Source: Pseudomonas sp. dw_612 (GTDB taxonomy: Bacteria > Pseudomonadota > Gammaproteobacteria > Pseudomonadales > Pseudomonadaceae). From it: a stretch of DNA of 64,000 nucleotides. The DNA is taken from assembly GCF_018449725.1 (NCBI RefSeq), contig NZ_JAAVVC010000017.1, forward strand, positions 62,001 to 126,000, written 5' to 3'. The notes under the pieces were generated by a model. It worked only from the letters and a program-made list of their open reading frames with translations. It did not search any database and had not been told where the DNA came from. Below, piece by piece: positions 25,622-36,733 of the stretch. Both the position numbers and the translations under genes were made by a program. Position 1 is the first letter of the stretch, and each line of letters opens with the position of its first letter.

Positions 25622-26428
25622 ATGCTGCGTCTGAGCGCGCTTTATCGTTATCCGTTGAAATCCGGCAAGGGCGAGACCCTGCAACAGGTCAGCCTCGACA
25701 AACTGGGCCTGGACGGTGATCGACGCTGGATGCTGGTAGACGAAGCCAGCGGGCGCTTCCTGACTCAACGCGCGGTGGCGCAGATGAGCCAGTTGTCGGC
25801 GTTGTGGAATGGCGACGGTGGCTTAACCCTCAGCGCGTCGGGCCAAGCGCCGATCGATATCGCCTTGCCTGGCAGCGATGCCGAATTGCGTGGCGTGACC
25901 ATTTGGCGCGACACCTTGCGTGTGCCGGATGCCGGCGACGCGGCGGCTGCCTGGGTCAGTCAATTTATCGGCAAGCCGACGCGGCTGGTGCAAGTGCCGC
26001 TGGATCGCGCACGCATGACAGAATCTGGCTATGGCAACGACGACGATCAGGTTGCGTTTGCAGACGGCTTTCCACTGCTGTTGATTGGTCAGGCATCGTT
26101 GCAGGACTTGTCGAGCAAAGTCGGGCGGCCATTGGAGATGCTGCGCTTCCGGCCCAATCTGGTGATCGAAGGCAGTGAAGCCTATGCCGAGGACGGCTGG
26201 AAACGCATTCGCATCGGCGACGTCGAGTTCCGCGTGGTCAAATCGTGCTCGCGCTGCATCCTGACCACCATCGATCCGCAAACCGGTATGCGCAGCGATG
26301 ATCGCGAGCCACTGGCCACGCTTCAGAAGTATCGGGCTGAAGCGGATGGCGCGATGTTCGGCCAGAATCTGGTCAACGACAGCAATGGTCGACTTGAAGT
26401 CGGCATGCCGGTGACAGTTCTCGAATAA
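25622..26428 (+). CDS. MOSC-domain protein (YcbX-like)
   Basis: 268 residues. An N-terminal MOSC_N beta-barrel (LSALYRYPLKSGKGE, GDRRWMLVDEASGRFLTQR) is followed by the MOSC domain, with a cysteine in KSCSRCILTTIDPQTG at the conserved place where sulfur or molybdenum cofactor binds. YcbX-type proteins reduce N-hydroxylated compounds using Mo cofactor. It has no C-terminal ferredoxin domain, unlike E. coli YcbX. ATG 25622 has GGAG 7-8 bases before it; the same genome region encodes Mo-cofactor genes 5-7 kb away. Confidence 0.87.
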   Translation: MLRLSALYRYPLKSGKGETLQQVSLDKLGLDGDRRWMLVDEASGRFLTQRAVAQMSQLSALWNGDGGLTLSASGQAPIDIALPGSDAELRGVTIWRDTLRVPDAGDAAAAWVSQFIGKPTRLVQVPLDRARMTESGYGNDDDQVAFADGFPLLLIGQASLQDLSSKVGRPLEMLRFRPNLVIEGSEAYAEDGWKRIRIGDVEFRVVKSCSRCILTTIDPQTGMRSDDREPLATLQKYRAEADGAMFGQNLVNDSNGRLEVGMPVTVLE

Positions 26429-26441
26429 AAGACTTTGAACG

Positions 26442-26478
26442 AAAAATGCCCGTGTCCAAGGACACGGGCATTTTTTGT
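26442..26478. terminator. Bidirectional Rho-independent terminator
   Basis: A perfect 12-bp stem ATGCCCGTGTCC / GGACACGGGCAT with a 2-base loop, flanked by an A-run on the left and a T-run on the right. It ends the MOSC gene and, on the other strand, ppnP. Confidence 0.95.
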
Positions 26479-26498
26479 CGCTGTGAAAACCCAGGGTT

Positions 26499-26783
26499 TT
26501 AGCCGCGGTATTCGCACAGGTAAGCGGTGTCGACGGCCACTTTCAGCTGGAATTTGCTGTTGGCTGGCACATTGAACTGGCTGCCGGCGGCGAAGGTTTC
26601 CCAGTCGCTGCTGTCCGGCAGTTTGACGGTCAGGGCGCCGGTCACCACGTGCATGATTTCACGCTGGCTGGTGCCGAATTCATATTCGCCCGGTGCCATG
26701 ACGCCGATGGTCGCCGGACCTTCAGCAGTGCCAAAGGCGATCGACTTGACGGTGCCGTCGAAGTACTCGTTGACTTTAAACAT
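26499..26783 (-). CDS. ppnP: Pyrimidine/purine nucleoside phosphorylase PpnP
   Basis: 94 residues, the full length of the PpnP (YaiE, DUF1255) family, a small cupin that phosphorolyses nucleosides. Visible marks: MFKVNEYFDGTVKSIAF at the start, GVMAPGEYEFGT, EIMHVVTG, and YLCEY at the end. It is followed by a strong terminator and is separated by 72 bp from the exonuclease gene on the same strand. Confidence 0.93.
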   Translation of the reverse strand: MFKVNEYFDGTVKSIAFGTAEGPATIGVMAPGEYEFGTSQREIMHVVTGALTVKLPDSSDWETFAAGSQFNVPANSKFQLKVAVDTAYLCEYRG

Positions 26784-26854
26784 GGGCGATTCCTCGAAAA
26801 AAGGGCTTGAAAGGGCCGGCCAGTATGCACAACGGCCCTTGCGCCGTCACCTTC

Positions 26855-27397
26855 CTAGATAGGAAGCACCAGTGGTAATAACCGCGCGGTATTGCGGGCA
26901 TCTTCCAGCGCCCGGTGCTGCTGGCCGTTGAACTGCATGCCGGCCAGTTGCAGCGCACCGTTGAGCCCCAGCGGGCGTTCCAGTCGCCGCGCCTTGGCGA
27001 AACGCTGCTTGAGGTTCATGTGCGACACCTGGCTCAAAAAACTGTTGAGTTGCAGACGCTGCCATTCCTGAACCAATTGTTTGCGGTCGTAATCGCCCCA
27101 ACTGGCCCAACCTTCCAGGCGCGAATGATGCTGCACCAGCCAACGCTCGAACGCCAGCCAGACTTCGGTCAACGGCTGCGCGGTATCGATATTGGCCTGG
27201 GTGATGTGGGTCAATTCGCGGCAAAACGGCGTCAGCAATGGCCGGCGCGTCGGGCGTACGAAGCGCTGGAATTGATCCAGCTCCCGGCCTTTTCGGTCCA
27301 CCAGGGTGGCACCGATTTCGATGATTTCCATCTCTGTGACTGGCCAGCCGCCCTCATCGGTGGTGGCTTCCAGATCAATGACCAACCAGTGAGGCAT
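26855..27397 (-). CDS. 3'-5' exonuclease, DEDDh family
   Basis: 180 residues. The DEDD residues are visible in VIDLEATTDE, IIEIGATLVD and the C-terminal HRALEDARNTARL with the catalytic His-Asp. It resembles the KapD/ERI-1-like single-domain exonucleases rather than DnaQ. Substrate (RNA or DNA) cannot be told. ATG 27397 with GGAA 7 bases upstream is preferred to a start at 27445. Confidence 0.85.
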   Translation of the reverse strand: MPHWLVIDLEATTDEGGWPVTEMEIIEIGATLVDRKGRELDQFQRFVRPTRRPLLTPFCRELTHITQANIDTAQPLTEVWLAFERWLVQHHSRLEGWASWGDYDRKQLVQEWQRLQLNSFLSQVSHMNLKQRFAKARRLERPLGLNGALQLAGMQFNGQQHRALEDARNTARLLPLVLPI

Positions 27398-27468
27398 CGC
27401 AGGGTTCCTGGTATCCGCGTCCTGATAGGGCTTGAGCGTAGCCAAACCCGGCGGATCCGCCTAGCGCC

Positions 27469-29430
<1,962 letters not shown>

Positions 29431-29467
29431 CGGTCTTTCCCTTGGTTCTTGCGGTGAATTTCAGGGC

Positions 29468-29536
29468 CTCTTCGCGAGCAAGCCCGCTCCCACATTTGGC
29501 ATGCGTTCCCCTGTGGGAGCGGGTTTGCTCGCGATG
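29468..29536. repeat. REP pair inside the atu operon
   Basis: Inverted copies of CTTCGCGAGCAAGCCCGCTCCCACA and its near-complement, filling nearly the whole 110-bp gap between atuE and atuF. Confidence 0.9.
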
Positions 29537-29540
29537 CATT

Positions 29541-30338
29541 TTAGGAGGCCCATCCCGGTTTTCGCTTCTGCACAAAGGCCATGGTCCCCTCGATCCCTTC
29601 CGCCCCGGTTACGGCTTCGCTGAACCACCCGGCCGCTTGATCCAACAGTTCATCGCAGGGCTGCCCGGCACTGGCCAGCAGCAGTTTTTTGGTCAACGCA
29701 TTCGCCCCCGGCGCGCAACACAGCACATGGGCCAATACTTCTTCGAGGCGTTCGGCCAGGGCTTGTGGGTCATGCTCGACAAAATGCACCAGGCCCATGC
29801 GCCGTGCCTGGGTGCCATCGAACCGCGCTGCGGTAAGGGCCAGTCTGCGGGCCTGGGTCAGGCCGATGCGCTGGACCACGAATGGCGCGATCTGCGCCGG
29901 CAGCAGACCGAGGCTGGTTTCCGGCAGACCGAATTGCGCCTGATGATCCGCCAGCGCGACGTCGCTGACGCAAGCCAGACCGAAACCACCGCCCAGCACC
30001 GCGCCTTGCAGCACCGTGATCACTACTTGCGGGGCGTGTTGCACCTCTTGCAACAACGCGCCGAACGCCCGGTTCATATCGCGATAGGCGTCCGGACCTT
30101 GAGCACGGGCGTTGGCCATGTCCTTGATGTCGCCGCCGGCGCAGAAATGCCCGCCGGCACCGCCGATCACCAAGGCGCGAACCGCGCGGTCATCGCGCAC
30201 TGCCGCCAGTACCGCGCGCAGTTCGGCGACCATCTGCAAGCTCATGGCGTTGCGGCTTTCCGGGCGGTTAAGGGTGATGTGCAGCACGCCGTTATGGAGT
30301 TCGAGCAACAGCGTCTGGCAAACCGGCAGGCTGTTCAT
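29541..30338 (-). CDS. atuE: Isohexenylglutaconyl-CoA hydratase
   Basis: 265 residues, crotonase fold: NRPESRNAMSLQMVAEL, oxyanion-hole segment GAGGHFCAGGDIKDM, and VLGGGFGLACVSDVALA. AtuE hydrates isohexenylglutaconyl-CoA, the product of geranyl-CoA carboxylase. ATG 30338 overlaps the stop of atuD (ATGA), so translation is coupled. An open frame continues upstream to 30614 but belongs to atuD in another frame. Confidence 0.87.
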   Translation of the reverse strand: MNSLPVCQTLLLELHNGVLHITLNRPESRNAMSLQMVAELRAVLAAVRDDRAVRALVIGGAGGHFCAGGDIKDMANARAQGPDAYRDMNRAFGALLQEVQHAPQVVITVLQGAVLGGGFGLACVSDVALADHQAQFGLPETSLGLLPAQIAPFVVQRIGLTQARRLALTAARFDGTQARRMGLVHFVEHDPQALAERLEEVLAHVLCCAPGANALTKKLLLASAGQPCDELLDQAAGWFSEAVTGAEGIEGTMAFVQKRKPGWAS

Positions 30339-31492
30339 TTCTTTTTCCCCGGCAGGGTGCCCATGAGTTTGCAGATGATCCCCAGCATGATTTCGTCGGC
30401 GCCACCGCCAATCGACACCAGCCGCACGTCGCGATAGGCCCGGGCCACCGGGTTGTCCCACATGAAGCCCATGCCGCCCCAGTATTGCAGGCAACTGTCG
30501 CTGACTTCCCGGCCCAGACGCCCGGCCTTGAGTTTGGCCATCGACGCCAGGCGCGTGACGTCCTGGCCTTTGATGTATTGCTCGGTGGCCTGGTAGACCA
30601 GCGCCCGCAGGCATTCGATCTCGGTTTGCAGTTCGGCCAGGCGGAAGTGAATCACCTGGTTATCGATCAGCGCATTGCCGAACGTCTTGCGCTCCTTGCA
30701 GTACTCGATGGTGCTGTCGATGCAATATTCCAGGCCCTTGATCATGTTCGCCGCGCCGAACAAACGTTCCTCCTGGAACTGCAACATTTGCATCATGAAC
30801 CCCGCACCTTCATGGCCGATGCGGTTGCGCTGCGGCACGCGCACGTTATCGAAAAACACCTGGGCGGTTTCCGAACTGCGCATGCCGAGCTTGTCCAGGT
30901 GCGAACTCAGGCTGATGCCTGGCGTGTTCATCGGCACCATGATCAGCGACTTGTTGACGTGGGGTTTGTCGTCGGACGTATTGGCCAGCAGGCAGATGAA
31001 ATCGGCGCTCGGCGAGTTGGTGATCCACATTTTGCTGCCGTTGATCACGTAATCGTCGCCGTCCTTGCGCGCGGTGGTTTTCAACCCGGCGACATCGGAA
31101 CCGGCGCCGACTTCCGAGACGCCGATGCAGCCGACCTGCTCGCCGGTGATCGCCGGACGCAGGAACTCTTCACGCAACTCATCGGAGCCGAAGCGGGCGA
31201 GGGCCGGGGTGCACATGTCGGTCTGCACGCCGATGGACATCGGGATCCCACCGCAATGAATGGTGCCGAACTCTTCGGCGGCGACGATCGAATAACTGTA
31301 ATCCAGGCCCATGCCGCCGAATTTTTCGGGTTTGGAGATGCCCAGCAGACCGAGGTCGCCAGCCTTGCGGAAGAGCTCATGGATCGGAAAACGCCCGGCC
31401 TTTTCCCATTCCTCGACGTGCGGGTTGATCTCGTGATCGACGAATTGGCGAACGGTACGGCGCAGTGCTTCGTGTTCCTGGGTGAAGATCAT
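30335..31492 (-). CDS. atuD: Acyl-CoA dehydrogenase, citronellyl-CoA dehydrogenase type
   Basis: 385 residues. FAD-binding signatures GCIGVSEVGAGSDVAG and KMWITNSPSADFICLL, and a C-terminal LQYWGGMGFMWDNPVARAYRD segment. In the atu cluster AtuD oxidises citronellyl-CoA to geranyl-CoA. The order between atuC and atuE supports this over LiuA (isovaleryl-CoA), the closest paralogue. It is followed with overlap by atuE and preceded by 24 bp after atuC. Confidence 0.87.
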   Translation of the reverse strand: MIFTQEHEALRRTVRQFVDHEINPHVEEWEKAGRFPIHELFRKAGDLGLLGISKPEKFGGMGLDYSYSIVAAEEFGTIHCGGIPMSIGVQTDMCTPALARFGSDELREEFLRPAITGEQVGCIGVSEVGAGSDVAGLKTTARKDGDDYVINGSKMWITNSPSADFICLLANTSDDKPHVNKSLIMVPMNTPGISLSSHLDKLGMRSSETAQVFFDNVRVPQRNRIGHEGAGFMMQMLQFQEERLFGAANMIKGLEYCIDSTIEYCKERKTFGNALIDNQVIHFRLAELQTEIECLRALVYQATEQYIKGQDVTRLASMAKLKAGRLGREVSDSCLQYWGGMGFMWDNPVARAYRDVRLVSIGGGADEIMLGIICKLMGTLPGKKK

Positions 31493-31516
31493 TTTTATTG
31501 TTCTCCTGAGCGCCGC

Positions 31517-33133
31517 TTAGAAGCGGGCGACACCAAAACTATTGGCTTGCAGCGGCCGAACCTCGGCCTCCTGGCAGATATCCAGCAAATACCCGAGCAA
31601 CGTCCGGGTGTCCCGCGGATCGATCAACCCGTCGTCCCACAAACTGGCGCTGCCGTAGAGCGCGGTGGACTGGCTGTCGAGTTTCTGCGCGGTGACCTGC
31701 TCCAGCATGTCGAGCATTTTCGGGTCCGGCACCAATCCATCCTTGAGCTGTTTGGCCTCGGTGACGATCCGCAGCACTTTGCCGGCCTGGGCGCCGCCCA
31801 TTACGGCGGTGCGGCTGTTGGGCCAGGCGAAGATGAAGCGCGGGTCGAGGCCGCGGCCGCACATCGCATAGTTGCCGGCGCCGTAGGAACCGCCGACGAC
31901 GATGGTCAATTTCGCCACCCGGGCATTGGCTACCGCCTGAATCATCTTCGCGCCGTGCTTGATCACGCCTTGCTGTTCCGACTCGGTGCCGACCATGAAC
32001 CCGGTGGTGTTGTGGAAAAACAGCAGCGGCGTCTGGCTCTGGTCGCACAGCTGAATGAACTGTGCAGCCTTGCTCGCGCCCTTGGGCGTGATCGGGCCGT
32101 TGTTGCCGATGAAGCCGCAGGCGCGACCCTGGATTTTCAGGTGACCGCAAATGGTTTGCTGATCAAACTCGCTCTTGAATTCGAGGAAGTTCGACGCATC
32201 GGCGATCCGGGCAATGATTTCGCGCACGTCGTAGGGTTTTTTCGGATCGTCCGGGATCAGGCCCAGTAATTCGTCGATGGGGTAGAGCGGTTCTTTCCAC
32301 TGCGGCTCGGGCAGCCACGGCAGATGCTCGTTCCACGACAACGAGCTGACAATCTCGCGCACCAGACGCACACCGTCGGCGTCGTTCTCCGCCAGGTACT
32401 CAGCCGTGCCGGCGGTTTGAGCGTGCATCTCGGCGCCGCCCAGTTCCTCATCGGTGGCGACTTCGCCGGTGGCGGCTTTCAGCAGCGGCGGGCCGGCGAG
32501 AAACAGCTTGGCCTTGCCGCGCACCACCACCACGTAATCGGACAAACCCGGTTGATACGCGCCGCCCGCCGTGGCCGAGCCGTGGACCACGGTGATTTGC
32601 GGCAACCCCATGGCCGACATCCGCGCCTGATTGGCAAAGCTGCGCGCACCTTCGATGAAAATCTCGGCGGCGTAATTGAGATTGGCGCCGCCGCTTTCGG
32701 CCAGAGTGATCACCGGCAGTTTGTTTTCCATGGCGATCTGTTGCAGGCGCAGGGATTTTTTCAAGCCGCTGGGGGAAATGGTCCCGCCCTTGATCGCGCT
32801 GTTGTTCGCCACCACCAGCACCCGCACGCCGGACACGTAACCGATCCCGGCAATCAAGCCGCCGCCGGCGGAACTGCCGTCCTTGTCGTCGTGCAATTTA
32901 TAGCCGGCCAGGCTCGCCAGTTCGAGGAACGGTGCGCCGGGATCGAGCAGCAGGTTGAGGCGTTCACGGGGCAACAATTGGCCGCGTTTGTCGAACCTGG
33001 CCTTGGCTTCGGCGGCTTTGTTCAGCAGGTTCTGTTCGAGTTGGCGGACGTGTTCGATACCCACCAGCATCGCCGCGCGGTTTTGTGCGAACTGTTCGCT
33101 GAACGGGTCGATCTGGGACTCGATCACCGGCAT
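31517..33133 (-). CDS. atuC: Geranyl-CoA carboxylase, carboxyltransferase beta subunit
   Basis: 538 residues, an acyl-CoA carboxyltransferase with both halves of the crotonase-like fold (LAESGGANLNYAAEIF; HNTTGFMVGTESEQQGVIKHGAKM; SYGAGNYAMCGRGLDPRF). The glycine-rich acyl-binding loop GSYGAGNYAM is shared with LiuB. AtuC is distinguished mainly by context. It partners AtuF. Spacing is 3 bp after atuB and 24 bp before atuD, a tight operon. Confidence 0.88.
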   Translation of the reverse strand: MPVIESQIDPFSEQFAQNRAAMLVGIEHVRQLEQNLLNKAAEAKARFDKRGQLLPRERLNLLLDPGAPFLELASLAGYKLHDDKDGSSAGGGLIAGIGYVSGVRVLVVANNSAIKGGTISPSGLKKSLRLQQIAMENKLPVITLAESGGANLNYAAEIFIEGARSFANQARMSAMGLPQITVVHGSATAGGAYQPGLSDYVVVVRGKAKLFLAGPPLLKAATGEVATDEELGGAEMHAQTAGTAEYLAENDADGVRLVREIVSSLSWNEHLPWLPEPQWKEPLYPIDELLGLIPDDPKKPYDVREIIARIADASNFLEFKSEFDQQTICGHLKIQGRACGFIGNNGPITPKGASKAAQFIQLCDQSQTPLLFFHNTTGFMVGTESEQQGVIKHGAKMIQAVANARVAKLTIVVGGSYGAGNYAMCGRGLDPRFIFAWPNSRTAVMGGAQAGKVLRIVTEAKQLKDGLVPDPKMLDMLEQVTAQKLDSQSTALYGSASLWDDGLIDPRDTRTLLGYLLDICQEAEVRPLQANSFGVARF

Positions 33134-33136
33134 GGC

Positions 33137-34021
33137 TTATTCCTTGTCCTTGAGCACGTCGGGCCGCAGTACATCGGGTAAGTACGCGCGGTGGAAACCG
33201 TTGTACGACTCACTGTTCTGCGCTTTGTGGATCGGCCACGCCCGACCGCCCAGGCTCGCCGCACCGTCGATGCGCAGCGTACTGCCACTGACAAACGCCG
33301 CTGCCGGGCTGAGCAGGAACACAATCGCCGCGCTGACTTCCGATTCAGTGCCAATCCGTTTCAGCGGCACATGCTCGCGCAATGTCGGAATCACTGCCTT
33401 GAACGCACCTTCGTAAGTGTCCATGCCGCTGGAGGCGATCCATCCCGGCGCCACCGCGTTGACCCGCACCCCGGCGTAACCCCATTCGAACGCAGCGGTC
33501 TTGGTCAGGTTGTCCATGCCCGAGCGCGACGCACCCGAATGGCCCATGCCGGGCATGCCGCCCCACATGTCGGCGAGCATGTTGACGATGGCCCCGCCGT
33601 GTTTGCTCATGGACTGATTGAACACTTCCCGGGCCATCAGGAAACCGCCCACCAGGTTGGTGCGCATCACGGTTTCGAAACCCTTTTGATTGATCGAGGC
33701 CAGTGGCGACGGGAACTGTCCGCCGGCATTGTTGACCAGCCCGTGGATCGGTCCGAACAGACGGATCAACTCGCTGACCAGATGCTTGACCGCTTCTTCC
33801 TCACGGATATCACAGGTCTTCCAGTCAGCCTTGCCGCCATCCTCGGCAATCTCGGTGGCGACGTTTCTCAGTTTGTCGGCATTGCGTCCCACCAGCAGCA
33901 CATGGGCGCCGAGGGCCGCCAGTTCGTGGGCGGTGCAACGGCCGATGCCGCTGCCGCCGCCGGTGACAATGATGGTTTGGCCAGCGAACAGATCGGGTTT
34001 GAAAATCGAGTCGTAAGCCAT
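33137..34021 (-). CDS. atuB: Short-chain dehydrogenase of the atu cluster
   Basis: 294 residues, classical SDR fold: nucleotide loop TGGGSGIG near residue 21, NNAGG near 95, then an active-site region where SGASRSGMDNLTK takes the place of the usual YxxxK. The Ser is kept, but the Tyr appears replaced (S/R before the Lys position), as in 2,4-dienoyl-CoA reductase-like SDRs. AtuB is thought to act in oxidation of citronellol/geraniol-derived intermediates; its exact step is not settled. Confidence 0.83.
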   Translation of the reverse strand: MAYDSIFKPDLFAGQTIIVTGGGSGIGRCTAHELAALGAHVLLVGRNADKLRNVATEIAEDGGKADWKTCDIREEEAVKHLVSELIRLFGPIHGLVNNAGGQFPSPLASINQKGFETVMRTNLVGGFLMAREVFNQSMSKHGGAIVNMLADMWGGMPGMGHSGASRSGMDNLTKTAAFEWGYAGVRVNAVAPGWIASSGMDTYEGAFKAVIPTLREHVPLKRIGTESEVSAAIVFLLSPAAAFVSGSTLRIDGAASLGGRAWPIHKAQNSESYNGFHRAYLPDVLRPDVLKDKE

Positions 34022-34033
34022 GGCAGCGGTCCT

Positions 34034-35836
34034 CTAGTTGACCTGGTCGGCAATGCTCTGGGGCACCGGAATCTGCATCTCCAGCAATTGTTGGGCGAAG
34101 GCTTTGCCTTGCGGATCGATCCGCAGACTGGCCACGCCGCCACCGCCGAGGGCGTTTTCCAGCAGGAAATTCAAGCTGTGGGTGCCGGGCAAATACCAGC
34201 GCTCGACACGTCCGTGGACCGGGTCGAGCACGTGGCTCATCCAGTCGACGATCACCTCCGGCGTCAGCGCTTCGGCAATCCACGGCAGAAACTGCGGCTG
34301 ACGCGCCATGACCCCGATATTGCTGTGGTTGCCCTTGTCGCCGGAGCGGGCCACCGCGAGTTTGACCAGCGCGACACTGGCGTCGGCGCGCCCGGTGGGT
34401 TTGGGTGGCTCAAACGGCACGGGCAAATCAGCGGGGTCGAGCGCATCGAGGGCGGGCAGGACGCACGGATGGCGTTGACCCTTGAGATCAATCTCCAGCG
34501 TGCAGGTGGTTTTGTCGATCAGGAACGAGAACAGCCGGATCAGCGGATACACCGTCGGCCGGCCGCCGACGATCCCGGTCAACCCCGGGGCCATGCCGGT
34601 GGCGGCCTGGGCGATTTCCCGGGAGAACACAATCAGCGCCTGTTTGCTCGGATGGCGCACGGCGAGTTTGATCACCACTTCGCGGCTGTCCTGGCGTTGG
34701 CCGTGAGGACCGTAGGTGGCCTCGCTGCCGAGCAATTCGATATTCACTTCGCTATAAGGCGCCCAGCCGCGCTGGCTGAAAATCTCCGACGTCTTGTTGA
34801 TGATTGCTTCGCTGACCCGCCGGGCCTTGTCCACCGCATCGATCCCGGCGATCAGGCAACTGGCGGTGCAGCGGAAACCGTCCGGGTAGGTGGCGCTGAC
34901 CTTGTATTGATCCGTCGGCGGCAAACCTTTGGCGCCGTGCACCTGCACCGCGTTTTTGCCCTGCTGTTGAAGTTTGACCTGACTGAAATCGCAGACCACG
35001 TCCGGCAGCAGATAGGCCCGAGGGTCGCCGATCTCATAGAGCATCTGCTCGCCGACGGTCAGCGGCGTGACCAGCCCGCCGGAGCCTTCGGGTTTGCTGA
35101 CGATGAACTGGCTGTCGGCGCTGACTTCGACGATGGGAAAGCCGATGTGCTCGTAGTCTGGCACCTCGCGCCAATCGGTGAAGTTGCCGCCGGTGCACTG
35201 CGCGCCGCACTCGATGATGTGCCCGGCCAGTGCGGCCTGGGCCAGTTTGTCGTAGTCGTGCCACGACCAGCCGAACTCATGCACCAGCGCGGCGCTGACC
35301 ACGGCGCTGTCGACCACCCGCCCGGTGATCACGATGTCTGCCCCCAGGCGCAAGGCTTCGACAATGCCTGGCGCGCCGAGATACGTATTGGTGGACACGC
35401 ACATCGGCGGCAACGGCGCGCCGCTGAACATTTCGCGGATGCCTTGGCTGCTGAGCGATTTGAATTGAGGTTGCAGGTCATCGCCCAGCAACACGGCGAT
35501 CTTCAGCGCCACACCCGCTTTGTCGCACGCCGCTTGCAGGGCGGCGGCGCAAGCTTGCGGGTTGACTCCACCGGCGTTGCTGATGACGCGAATGTTCTGC
35601 TCGGCGAGTTGCGGCAGCAAAGGGCCGAGGACGTCAATGAAGTCGCTGGCGTAGCCGGCCTGGGGATCTTTCATCCGCGCGCCGGCCATGATCGACAGGG
35701 TGATCTCGGCCAGGTAATCGAACACCAGATAGTCCAGGCGCCCGGCTGCTACCAATTGCGCGGCGGCGGTCGAGGTGTCGCCCCAGAAGGCACTGGCGCA
35801 ACCGATGCGGATGGTTTTTGGCACAGTCAACTCCAT
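34034..35836 (-). CDS. atuA: AtuA, acyclic terpene utilisation protein (DUF1446)
   Basis: 600 residues, typical of AtuA/DUF1446: RIGCASAFWGDT at the N-terminus, NAGGVNPQACA near 90, and a C-terminal about-100-residue domain with VARSGDKGNHSNIGVMAR. AtuA is essential for growth on citronellol in P. aeruginosa but its reaction is unclear. ATG 35836 has GGAG 6 bases upstream; the longer frame to 35875 would run through the operator. It is the first gene of the operon, read divergently from atuR. Confidence 0.93.
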   Translation of the reverse strand: MELTVPKTIRIGCASAFWGDTSTAAAQLVAAGRLDYLVFDYLAEITLSIMAGARMKDPQAGYASDFIDVLGPLLPQLAEQNIRVISNAGGVNPQACAAALQAACDKAGVALKIAVLLGDDLQPQFKSLSSQGIREMFSGAPLPPMCVSTNTYLGAPGIVEALRLGADIVITGRVVDSAVVSAALVHEFGWSWHDYDKLAQAALAGHIIECGAQCTGGNFTDWREVPDYEHIGFPIVEVSADSQFIVSKPEGSGGLVTPLTVGEQMLYEIGDPRAYLLPDVVCDFSQVKLQQQGKNAVQVHGAKGLPPTDQYKVSATYPDGFRCTASCLIAGIDAVDKARRVSEAIINKTSEIFSQRGWAPYSEVNIELLGSEATYGPHGQRQDSREVVIKLAVRHPSKQALIVFSREIAQAATGMAPGLTGIVGGRPTVYPLIRLFSFLIDKTTCTLEIDLKGQRHPCVLPALDALDPADLPVPFEPPKPTGRADASVALVKLAVARSGDKGNHSNIGVMARQPQFLPWIAEALTPEVIVDWMSHVLDPVHGRVERWYLPGTHSLNFLLENALGGGGVASLRIDPQGKAFAQQLLEMQIPVPQSIADQVN

Positions 35837-35866
35837 GCTCAGCTCCGACAGAAGTGCTTCGAGACT

Positions 35867-35884
35867 ACCAAGCAAGCGCTTGGT
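35867..35884. promoter_or_regulatory. AtuR operator candidate 1
   Basis: ACCAAGC-N4-GCTTGGT, an imperfect palindrome 31 bp before the atuA start. It is the mirror image of the second copy at 35911-35927. TetR-family repressors such as AtuR bind palindromes of this size in their divergent promoters. Confidence 0.75.
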
Positions 35885-35910
35885 TTGTAAACGCCCAAAA
35901 TATCTTCACC

Positions 35911-35927
35911 CCAAGCGCTTGCTTGGT
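35911..35927. promoter_or_regulatory. AtuR operator candidate 2
   Basis: CCAAGCGCTTGCTTGGT, the exact reverse complement of the first site over 17 bp, about 26 bp away. The pair lies between atuA and atuR, so one repressor could control both. Confidence 0.75.
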
Positions 35928-36014
35928 CGCCCCGGCCAGCTTAAATTGCCCGCGCAACCCCGCTGTTTTAGCGGCGAGCGGCGCATCTGACTGAACGACT
36001 GTAGGAGAGAACGG

Positions 36015-36641
36015 GTGGACGAGCAAAAAGCCCTGAGGGTGATGCGCGAATTGGTCGACAACGGCCAATTGACCGACCCGGACAGTGCCCGTGGCAAACT
36101 GCTGCAAGTGGCGGCTCACCTGTTCCGCAATAAAGGCTATGAACGCACCACGGTGCGGGATCTGGCCAGTGCGGTGGGCATTCAGTCGGGCAGTATTTTT
36201 CATCACTTCAAAAGCAAGGACGAGATCCTGCGCGCGGTGATGGAAGAAACCATTCGTTACAACACCGCGTTGATGCAGGCCGCCCTGGCCGAGGCTGGCA
36301 ACGTGCGTGAGAGGGTGCTGGCGCTGATCCGTTGCGAATTGCAGTCGATCATGGGCGGCAGCGGCGAAGCGATGGCGGTGCTGGTCTACGAATGGCGTTC
36401 GTTGTCCGCGCAAGGGCAAGTCCATGTGCTGGCCCTGCGGGACATTTATGAAGAAATCTGGTTGCACGTGCTGGGGGAGGCCAAGGACGCCGGGTTTATC
36501 CGCGGCGATGTGTTCATCACTCGGCGCTTCCTGACGGGCGCCTTGTCCTGGACCACCACCTGGTTTCGCGCCGGCGGCAGCATGAGCCTTGAACAATTGG
36601 CTGAAGAGGCACTGATTCTGGTGCTGGAAGAGAAGCAGTAA
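36015..36641 (+). CDS. atuR: TetR-family repressor AtuR
   Basis: 208 residues. The N-terminal helix-turn-helix shows TTVRDLASAVGIQSGSIFHHF, with the rest a ligand-binding helical domain. AtuR represses the atu genes and is released by citronellyl/geranyl-type CoA thioesters. GTG at 36015 has GGAGAG 8 bases upstream. It is divergent from atuA with two operator-like palindromes between. Confidence 0.9.
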   Translation: MDEQKALRVMRELVDNGQLTDPDSARGKLLQVAAHLFRNKGYERTTVRDLASAVGIQSGSIFHHFKSKDEILRAVMEETIRYNTALMQAALAEAGNVRERVLALIRCELQSIMGGSGEAMAVLVYEWRSLSAQGQVHVLALRDIYEEIWLHVLGEAKDAGFIRGDVFITRRFLTGALSWTTTWFRAGGSMSLEQLAEEALILVLEEKQ

Positions 36642-36668
36642 GCCGTCTATCTCGACGATAAACTGGCT

Positions 36669-36692
36669 AAGTAGGCGAAACCGCCTAGCTTG
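36669..36692 (+). terminator. Imperfect hairpin after atuR
   Basis: AAGTAGGCG and CGCCTAGCTT pair with one bulged base around a 4-base loop, 28 bp after the atuR stop. No T-tract follows. Confidence 0.4.
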
Positions 36693-36733
36693 AATGCATT
36701 GATGCGTATTTTTCCGGGGAGTGGGTTGTTTTG

